Below are positions 34,668-43,599 of a DNA stretch of 64,000 nucleotides, one piece after another. This DNA is from Nymphaea colorata (taxonomy: Eukaryota; Streptophyta; Magnoliopsida; Nymphaeales; Nymphaeaceae). Where the stretch lies: NCBI RefSeq assembly GCF_008831285.2, contig NC_045149.1, positions 16,733,035 to 16,797,034 on the forward strand, written 5' to 3'. Every line of letters starts with the position of its first letter. Position 1 is the first letter of the stretch. A program made the position numbers and the translations under genes. The notes beneath the pieces were generated by a model, which saw nothing but the letters and a program-made list of their open reading frames with translations, had not been told where the DNA came from and ran no database searches.

Positions 34668-35675
34668 CAGTCAGTCAGATTAAAGGCTTTTAGATTGGTG
34701 GTTAGTGAGAGTTTGATAATGAAATTAAGTACCTGAACTTTTGAACTAGAAAATATCGAAACTGGAGAGAAGATACTCGAATGGGGAGTACTAGGGAGAG
34801 TATTACTTGATATCGTTTACACCATGGAAACCAAATTAAATCTGTAGCTCAAGGTGGCACCTCTTGTTCATGATCAGTCTGTGGCATAGGCGTTTCCAAC
34901 GTCAGATTGGCTACAAAACTAAGCTTCTTATGTGCATCTGGCTAGGTGAGTCGAAACTGAAACCTTCCAAAAAAAAATAATGTCAAGAGTTTCATTCTCT
35001 GGATGTACTCTGTTAAGAGAACCAAAATAAAGTCTTGGAATGAGTTAAATTTTCGTTTTCATGGTGCAATTCCCTTTTCAAATTAAGGCAAAGGGTGAAG
35101 CTTTGATGTCTTCAAACTGGGTTTTCCATGGCTGTTGTCCACACTAGCCGGCCCAAGAACAAATGCTTATACTATTCCAAGTTGTTCTTGTGTGGGAGTT
35201 TTCTTCCAGCTGTGTGTCTTAATTCATGGGCTGCACCCACTCAATAATGATGGTATAGAAGAAAAGGGGAAGTAACTTACTTTTCTGACAAAGTGAAACT
35301 GAATTAATGGAGACAAAGGGAAGCCCATTATTGGGCTTAAGCTTTTGTGTCGTCATAGAAGCATCCAGTTTAATTTAGTCAGGAACTACCACGCTTAATG
35401 GAGATGTTAAATGAGACTAGAAATTTGAGTTAGTAACTGCATGCAAAAAAAAAAAAAAAAAAAACTAAAATATACGTAGTTAAGAGATGGAACATCACTG
35501 TCATCGAACATTCCCTAAGAAGGCGAGTTACGGTCTTCATCCAACTTAAGAGAATGACAAAATCTCTCTCTCACACACATTTGAAAGTAGAGTTAGGTAG
35601 AGTCTGACCTGTTACATCATGGCACTTACAATATATTTCAAACCATGTTGGAGGTTGATCATCTTTCTATACTTT
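32126..35675. other. Spacer, no recognisable gene
   Basis: Contains a long (TA)n tract at 34611-34664 flanked by the inverted octamers GACTGAAC (34603) and GTTCAGTC (34665), which makes a palindrome of about 70 bp. Short open frames (for example 33569-33754 and 34067-34294, both minus) have no recognised similarity. Confidence 0.45.
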
Positions 35676-35933
35676 TTACCTTTTTGAAAGTATCTGGTCA
35701 GACAAGACGATGATAAACAAAACTAGTTTCTTTACCTCTACATATAACTGCAGTGGGAACACCATAATTTGAAAAGCTCTCTTTCCTGAAAGAGCACGAA
35801 GCTCGAGAATAAAGTTCACAGTCGACATAATGTCCCTTCTAGATGATTCAAACACCACTCCACTGCCTTCTGGAATTAACGTGGAGGTAATCTCTGCGTC
35901 CCATTGCTTTTCAATCTCAACTTTCCCATGCAC
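35676..35933 (-). other. Unrecognised open frame, possible exon
   Basis: An 85-codon minus-strand frame whose central part (roughly residues 5-65) has a protein-like, non-repetitive composition. An in-frame GAGGTAAAGA could be a splice donor at its end. I do not recognise a family and no companion exon was found nearby. It may be chance. Confidence 0.15.
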
Positions 35934-38416
35934 AGTCCATCATGGGAGAGATAAGTCATCTCCCTCATGATTCACAAGTAAAGAATCCAATCTTCAGTCT
36001 CTCCCTTTAAAGTTATGATTGCAGCGACCTTTTCTCATCCTCATCCCTATAGCCATCCCCTTATTTTGTCTCTATCTCTCTCACATTCTAGTCTGATCAG
36101 CTAGCGCTAAGGGCCTAACAGACGTGATTTCTGATGCACAACACAGGCAAAAATCCTGCGTATATATATATATATGATCTGCACATGGAGACAGAAGCAA
36201 GCATACATCACCACCAACCATCATCGTCATCACCATCTCATCATCTGTGTAGTTGAAAATATTGTGTTGAAATTGGTGATGCATTCTTTCAACATAAGGC
36301 AGAATTTATTAATTGTGAGGGCGTTAAAGAAGACATAGGTTGTGATACTTCTTTCCATTGCAAGCAAGAGTCATCAATCTTTCCATCATAAAGCCTAAGC
36401 CACGCGCGCCCAGTGAAGAGATATCACTGTTTGCTTCTTTTCACTTACATCTTTTCATTAAGACTTGGGCAGAACCTCGGGATAGTTTTTCAACCGAAAC
36501 AGTAGTCGACTAGTCGTTGCTTATAGGAAAATAATGCAAGGGTCGCCCTTTCTTCCCTTGAGAAGACTGCGATTGATGCCGAACTTCTGAGAAGCCATGA
36601 TAATGATCCGTCTGTGTGTCTCTTAATGACGGTCGCCCCCTTCTTTCCACCGCCACCAATCGCCGGTTCGTTTAGCTGTCCGGGATAGGACCCACTGGCT
36701 TCTCTCAAGTGGGGAACTGTCTGCTTGAGACCGTTCTTTTCTTTCCACACTCATGAACTAGCCATTGATCGATCGGATCAGGGAGAAGTAGACAGGGCGA
36801 ACACTGGTCACGGGACACACCATGATCAAACATCCTTTTCCTTGTCTACAATCATGCAGAGACTTCGCGGGTCCCAATTAGGATCCATTCTCTCTGCCGC
36901 TTCTTCTATTTACTCTGTAGCTACTACAGTAAGAAACCCTCTAGAAAATAACTATTTCTTACGAGTCCGGTGAATCAGAAGCCCTCCTAAATGAAATCCT
37001 TGTCTGCCAGATGCGTCCCCTTTTGTTTTAGATCATAACCACAAATATCATTTTCTAGGTTTTAACGCTGAAGTTTTGTTATAAGTATAATACAGAAAAG
37101 TTGTTTTTTACAGAAAAAAAAAAAGTGAAAATTCTGGAAATTTTAAAACAGTTAATCTTTCGGTGAAAAGAAGAAGGTAGCCAAAATCTTAAAAATAAAA
37201 TGCAAAAATCGTGAAAAGAAAAAACTAGTAAAAATAAAATTGCAAAGAAACATGAAAAAACAAAAAAAACGATAAAAAGGGGGGAAATGAAAATAAAACA
37301 CGTTTTTCCTTGACATTTGTTTCTTTAAAGTGGGTTTTCACGTTTTATTTGGCTGACCAGTTTTTAACGTTTTAAACATGTTTTTTTTTATAATCCCCTG
37401 ATGTCCAACCTTTCAAAAATCCTCATTCAGTTTCCTATATATATATATATATATACATACAAGGATGCGCAATATAACACAAATATCATTCAACACAAAA
37501 TCCATTGTTTTTTATCTTTTTCTGCACTTCGTAATGGGTGGGAGAAATCTGGTTCTTGGCAGCTGCAATAAAATCTTATGGTCTTCCCTGATGGCAGACG
37601 GTAGATCTGTCTCTGGCATAAATGCCAACGAAAATGGAAGTAGCACTGCCGGCCTAGGTGTCGTAGCTCCTCCACTCCATTAAGCCCTTTAGGGCTGCAT
37701 TAAAACCTGACGATCAAGAACACTATCTTTTTCCTTTCAGAAAACATAAGTAATATTCATCCATGTTTTCTTTTATAGATCTACCAAACAAACAAATTTT
37801 GTAGGAAGTTAATAGGAACACAAGCAAAAAGAATAGTGAAGTTCAAAAAAATACAAAAACTGTTGTTCCAATCAACGGAAGGTCAAGAAGTCTACTATTG
37901 GAGTTGTGATTTGATCTTCTTGCGCTGCCAGATCTCACGTAGGGCTATTGCGAAATTTTATATGGGATTGCCCTCAAACTTATAAGTGGATTCATGTATG
38001 ACACGACCGATGGCCCTAACAAACTTCATACTCAATTAGGCACAGTAAAAACCTAGCCTACTGGGTCCAGGTTGATTGGACTCAGTCGCCGCCCGGTCAG
38101 CCAATATGCTCACATGAGAATGAACCAAGTTCATGCAACTTGCTGCGGCTTGTATAACGTTAGCTCCTTCAGTATCTTCAAAATTGCTTAAGATCTAAAT
38201 TTCTGATCCAAGTGTGACAGTTCAAGTTAAATCTCATCCCCAGGCCTTCAAGTTGAAGGAACTTAGTTGTAGAGTATGCATCCTATGCCTTTGAGATGAA
38301 GCAGTAGGAAGACTTTATCATGCTATATATATATATATATATATATACATATATATATAGAACGCACTTCTCGACAATCTGAATATATTTACAAATCTTT
38401 ACGTGGTTAGATCTTT
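35934..38416. other. Spacer, no recognisable gene
   Basis: Holds (TA)n tracts near 36161-36174, 37437-37455 and 38324-38359, and A-rich stretches around 37110-37290. Overlapping opposite-strand short frames at 36490-36973 and 37465-37683 resemble nothing known. Confidence 0.45.
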
Positions 38417-38890
38417 AATGGATGTCAAAGCATTGGATCCGGTTAGGTTTTCACTCTATCAGATCTGATGAATGGGAAGTTGCACATTTAGGTTTGAATT
38501 GTGACTCAAGTGTGAATGAAGAAAAGTCAGACGACATCTGAATCAAATTGTCAAAGCCGCAACCGCAAAATCCAATCCAAACCTCATTTTAATCACAGAG
38601 CCATTATATTTTAGCCTGGTTTGTTGTTTGGTAATGAAGCTAACATCCGTTTTTGAAAGTTGAATTGGATATGGATGCACAAGGAGTTGACAGTGCATGT
38701 TATATTCAAGATGATCATATCCACTGTCTATGGTACTTTGTGAAACCAAATCCAAATTTGATTCTGATCAACTTTCATCTCCCAAACCCAAAACTAATCC
38801 TTCTTTGGATTGGATATTTTTTTTGTATCTGGCCGATCTGATGAAATTTCATGAAATATCAAATCTGAATCCAATTCATTGACATCCCTA
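38417..38890. mobile_element. Candidate hAT-like element
   Basis: The left end (A)TGGATGTCAAAGCATTGG matches the reverse complement of the right end, TAGGGATGTCAATGAATTGG. TAGGGATGTCAA-type ends are common in plant hAT-like MITEs. The interior is rich in CAAATCCAAAT and GATCTGAT words. The flanking 8-mers do not match, so the insertion is old or the ends are eroded. Confidence 0.4.
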
Positions 38891-38939
38891 TGTCCCTTGC
38901 CAAACATGCGCAGAATCCTTCATTCTACCATGCGGTCAT

Positions 38940-39356
38940 TCCCCCACATTATTATTGTCTCTGGTTAGACAGAAAATCTCGATATTGATAGCCTCAGACA
39001 TCAAATTCTGGCCTCCAGATCCCCGGACATATAGTAATACTGTATTAGCATCAACCGAAGAAAGCTAAAGAACTCAATTACGTACTTGAGATAATGATTG
39101 GGTTTGATTATGATCATTCTACCAGGCAGTCTCCGTCTGTTCTTCCCCCAACAGTGCCTCTGGTTAGACAAAAAATCTTGGCATTAGTAGTCTCAGGCAT
39201 CAATTTCAGATTTCCCTATATCCAGATATGAGTTCGAAGACTCCCAAAAATGTTGCACTAAAACAGTATTAGCTTGACATCAACCAAATAAAGTAAAAAA
39301 AAAAACAAAACCGAACACTTAAGCTAATGACTTGGTTTTAGCATGATCGTTTCGAT
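38940..39356. repeat. Diverged tandem duplication, unit about 0.2 kb
   Basis: CTCTGGTTAGACA at 38959 recurs at 39158, and matching order continues on both sides: CTCAGRCATCAA, GTATTAGC, CATCAACC, GATTATGATCATT or its variant. The copies run about 38940-39138 and 39139-39356, with many substitutions and one copy longer. Confidence 0.7.
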
Positions 39357-39366
39357 TTGCCGGAAC

Positions 39367-39514
39367 CAGTGGTGGAGCTAAGGGGGGCCGTGATTCGCCG
39401 TCCCTCAATTTTTTTTAATTTACATATAAATTTGAAAAAAAATCATTTATTCGATATAAAAAATTTAAAAATAATATTTTGACTTTCATATGAAAAAATT
39501 CTGGCTGCGCCCTT
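39367..39514. repeat. Dispersed repeat family, copy 3
   Basis: Begins CCAGTGGTGGAGCTAAGGGG and ends TCTGGCTGCGCCC around the AT-rich family core AAATTTAAAAATAATATTTTGAC. Confidence 0.5.
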
Positions 39515-41104
39515 ATATAAAACTCATTTCTAAGCTTGTGATCACCGTCGGCGCACCAGGACCTCAAATATTTGACCACGCTCTTTTTGGCCTATGAAGG
39601 GCTGGAAATGGTGAAACACAAACACATTTCGCGTTTTGTATAATAACCAGATCTACACCAAACACTAAACGTGGACTTAGCCAAAACTCTAGGTTCACTA
39701 AATCTGCGAACCACTAACCTAACCCTCCCCCAAGTGGGCTGGCTTGGACCAATTATAATCCAAATAAAACTTTGGAGGACGAGGACCATAGCTGTCCCCT
39801 GAATAAACAATCCATTTAAAAAAACGCGAAAGAACGGCAGAAAGTACAACAAGCGTTTGAGTTCGGGTCGCTTTCCACATATGAGATAGATGTGGGCGTT
39901 TGTTAGTCGTCACATGGGCTTTGGGATAAATTAAGCTCTCATTCTGACAGTTTCCTCTAAACAATTGCTTCTTGACTTTATATATATATATTCATTAAGG
40001 TTTGCTTCTTTACCAATAAAATGGTAGAGTTGAAAAAGCATCGACATGTATACTTCTTAATTTAAACTGAAGCTTGGCATTAAAGAGCTATTATGCCATC
40101 TCTTCTTGTTATGTCAGTTTCTAAATGTTGTGTTCTTATCATGTTCTTCACTGGTATGCGTGACAGAAAGCGAATTTAATGAAACTTCGTTTTTAATGGC
40201 CAAAGTAGGTGCCGATGATCGAATGGTTGGTCATTTCTAATCTGCTAGGCAGGCAAAGGGAGCAGAACCAAACCCACAAAAATCATAAAGAAGAAAAGCG
40301 AGCCGCGGAGTTCGTGCAACGGAAGGTTTTAATCGTTGTTTAATACGTTCTATACCTATAATTAATTTTAAAAACGAAAAATCCCCGCTGCCTGCCTACG
40401 TTATTCAATTCACTCAGATCACAAGAGGTGTCTTTTCACGTCTTTTCTCGGTTTTATAATGTTGCAGTTTTCTATGCATCACGATAATACATGTACATTC
40501 ATATAATAATATATGTGTTATTAAGTCTAGGTGACCCGATCTCTAAGCATCGTTTAGAAATCAACGGCTGCGATCTGACCGTCCTGCAGGGCCTGTTTTC
40601 GGATCCGTAGGGGCCATCATTCCCCCATATAGCTTAGGTGGTACGAACACAAGTGTATAGCTTACAATGAATGCATTCTCAATGAAACTACATTATATAT
40701 ATATATATATATATATTCCCCACATACTATTTTGTAGAATGCACCTTCACATTAACCATGGTAGTTGGCTTTCTTTTTTAAAGCGTAAGAAATGACCTCA
40801 TGATAATTTAGTATTTTATGGACCAAGAGTTTCAAAAAAACCATTAATAACCGGCTTGATGACGCTAAGATTGCGTTAGAAACATTTTTTCGTGTAAAAT
40901 AGATGGGATTACACGTGAACTTGTTGCATGGGACATGTTTTTGGTTCTATTTTGAGAGTAATCTCAATAGTCGAGTCTACCTCAAAGATGAGCTCATTGC
41001 ATGAAAAACTAAGAAGCAAAAATCTACGTATGATAAATAACTTAGACTGGAGGCCTCGTGATAGGATGTGATTTTTATATAATTAGTGGTGAGGTACGGC
41101 ATGG
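39515..41104. other. Spacer, no recognisable gene
   Basis: Overlapping short minus-strand frames at 39592-39964 lack family similarity. A (TA)n tract lies at about 40692-40716. TAGCTTAGGTGG near 40629 looks like a pol III A box without a B box following, so I do not call a SINE there. Confidence 0.4.
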
Positions 41105-41275
41105 GCAACATGCACCTTCAAATTGATTTACATGGGCCAGGGAAATGCCAATACATTTATTAAATAGAGTGTCGTGCATATATTGTTTGTAGTATAGAGG
41201 CGTACAAGAGTCGAACTAACAAACAAACTTTCATTAGTTCATCAGTTCAACCAATTATGCTATGCCCTTCAAAAC
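41105..41275 (-). mobile_element. tRNA-derived SINE, second copy
   Basis: On minus, TAGCATAATTGG (41252-41263) and AGTTCGACTC (41208-41217) serve as A and B boxes with the same spacing as at 9.2 kb. The body shares TGCACCTTCAAATTGAT (plus sense) with that copy, so both belong to one family. The end toward 41105 is approximate. Confidence 0.55.
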
Positions 41276-42975
41276 TAGTTTGATTTCTATGACGGTGATT
41301 ATATAGAATGCTCATATATATGTTAAGCCTATGTCAAACGCTAACACAATTCTGTCTGGTTGCGTTTAATAGATTCAGATTTAAGATCTGAGACTGCAAA
41401 AAAGTGTGTGCTTAGAGAGACCCTTAGTTTAAAATGGAAGAAGTTCCAAATGACAGTGGGACCATTCCTCTTGCTTAACGGCAAATACAAGGATGCTAAA
41501 TGCACAAGAAATCAAATTTTACAAAAGTTAGTCACTGACTCTTATTTACAAATACAACAAAGCAGTGCACATCTTTAAGATTATATCAAGCCCATTACAG
41601 ATGCACAAGGAAACACAGAGAGACCATGCCTCTCTCTTACGCAGCCATGCTTCACATGCGTGCACTAAGAATCTGACTTGCAAAGTAAGGTATTTTCGCA
41701 GGGTTGTCACTTTGTTCGAAGGTTGGAATTACGATCCCTATATTTATTCAATTACTATAAAATTTATCTATTTTATTTTATTTTTTATTTCATGTGGCAT
41801 TCGCTTCTATAATTGGAAGTGGCGTTCTTTCGTGTTAGACCAGACCCAGTTCCAGACCAGACCAGACCGAGCCAACCTTGGTCGGTGCCAAGGTTGATAC
41901 TGGTCTCCGTAGACTACGGGAGGAGAACAGCGTCATTTCAATTGTTGTTCAGCTGCAAAAGGTCTTTTGACTCTGAAATTATCCTCGATTTAAATTGTGG
42001 AGGCAGGAAATAGACAAATACAATTTCCTGGTTTTTCTCCAGACGTCCGAAGCCGTTGATGGTTGAAAGGCGGCAAATTTCTTATTTATTTATTTTTTTT
42101 TACTGCGCGGTAGAAAAATAGGTCCTTCCCCGATAGCCGTACACTATTAAAAAAGAAACCATATATTCATAAAATATAACAAGAATAGCCACCGCTGATA
42201 ACACTAATGTCCCATGCCACGTTGTCCAAAACCATGGCCAAAAGTTGTTAAAGCATGTGGTGGAGGGCGAGAACCGAGACGCAGGGAAAGCCATATGACA
42301 AAATTGCCCCTCTCCTGCTCCATGAGACCTAAGATCGATCACAAGATAAGTCAGTGCGGAGCCATGATCATTCATTAAGATCGTCTTTGTCTAATTAATG
42401 AAATAAATGGTTCTTAAGAGGCTCAAATAAATTGATATCTAAGTCAAATGATCTATTTATTACTGGTTGTCAGAAAATATTTTGCTTTATTGATTTTTAT
42501 TTCTATATCAGGATTCAACTACAAGTCACATTCTTGACAAGTAAATCATATTGAATGCAATCATAAGAGTATTGTTCAAGATGAAGAAGCTTGTGACAAA
42601 TTTCTTTGTTTCTTGCACCATAAACTTCACCACCAACAAATCTATAATAAAACAACTCCGGCATCGCTTGTCCTTCGAACGCTTTTCAATACAATTCCAT
42701 GGTACTCGAGGGAGGGCAAGTTAGGGAACCCGGGCACGGTTTTTACCAACGGTATATTTTAAGTGTACCCCGGGTTCTGGGTCCTAAGTGAAAGAACAGT
42801 GAGAATGACAGCACACAGACAAAAGCTTCTCAGGAAGAAAGAGAGAGATTGATGCACACCTATAGAGAAAGAGAGAGCCAATCTGATGCACACCTATAAA
42901 TGCTTATCTGATATTATTTTTAAATGGAGGAAATACATTACGGGGTAAGGGAGACGGGAGAGGAGGAAATAGAAG
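41276..42975. other. Spacer upstream of the GRAS gene
   Basis: No exon recognised. Contains AGACCAGACC-type short repeats near 41837-41870. TATA-rich sequence begins at the end of this stretch. Confidence 0.45.
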
Positions 42976-43050
42976 AATTATATATATCTATATACCTATA
43001 TATATATATATATAGATATATATCAAGAGAGAGAGAGAGAGAGAGCTGTG
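42976..43050. repeat. (TA)n then (GA)n microsatellite in the GRAS promoter/leader region
   Basis: Interrupted TA tract (42978-43024) followed by (GA)n (43026-43045), about 550-620 bp upstream of the GRAS start codon. GA and CT tracts are frequent in plant core promoters and leaders, and a further GA tract lies at 43254-43270. Confidence 0.7.
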
Positions 43051-43319
43051 GAGAGAGAAAGAGGAGGGAAAGGGGGACGCTTTGTTACCTTTTTTATGTT
43101 GCACGCATCCATGGCAGAGGAGCAGAAGGGGAGGGTACTGTGTACGCAGGAGAGGAGGAGGAGAAGGGGGAGAAGATAACAGGAGAGCAGAAAAGGCGGA
43201 AACCCAGTAGAGAAGGAAAAGGAGTGACGGCCGAGGGCCTAGAGGGATAGGAATAGAGAGAGAGAGAGGAGGGGTCTGATTTTACCGCCTTCTGTTCCGT
43301 CTGTAAAAGAGAGAAAAGA

Positions 43320-43373
43320 ATGAGTTCTATGAAAGCACGCAGCCTCCCTGCGCTTCCTCTTTACTCCCTGTAA
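43320..43373 (+). promoter_or_regulatory. Upstream ORF 1 in the GRAS leader
   Basis: ATG at 43320 opens a 17-codon frame ending TAA 43371-43373. It lies in the CT-rich sequence that I take as the 5' leader of the GRAS gene. If the transcript starts upstream of it, scanning ribosomes would meet this frame first. The transcription start is not known. Confidence 0.4.
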
Positions 43374-43425
43374 TCTCGCGCTCTGTCTCTCGTTCTACTT
43401 GTGTTCCGTACTCTCTCTTTCTGAT

Positions 43426-43503
43426 ATGAAGGAGAAACGCTACCTCCCTAAAAGCATTCACTGGCTTAGAGTGGTGGTGCGCACTCTGAAACTATTCCCT
43501 TAG
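43426..43503 (+). promoter_or_regulatory. Upstream ORF 2 in the GRAS leader
   Basis: ATG at 43426 opens a 25-codon basic-peptide frame (starting MKEKRYLPK) that stops at TAG 43501-43503, 96 bp before the GRAS ATG. Nine bases after its stop lies GTAAGT (43512-43517), a perfect splice donor with no usable acceptor before the main start codon. Confidence 0.4.
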
Positions 43504-43599
43504 CAATCTTGGTAAGTGAAAAAAAAAAAAAAAGTCCTCGTTTTTCTGTATTTTCTGGTGGTCTTTCTTCATCGTGGGTACTCGGTTTTCTGGGACCCG

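Noticed and set aside
37465-37683. Possible F-box-type protein (NLVLGSCN words)
   Set aside because: Similarity is limited to a few residues in a 72-codon frame overlapped by an opposite frame; no F-box or further repeats follow.
43516-43599. N-terminal extension of the GRAS frame beginning with a lysine run
   Set aside because: It would start at GTG, runs through a poly(A) tract and adds a hydrophobic stretch unlike any HAM protein. The first in-frame ATG at 43600 gives the usual N-terminus.
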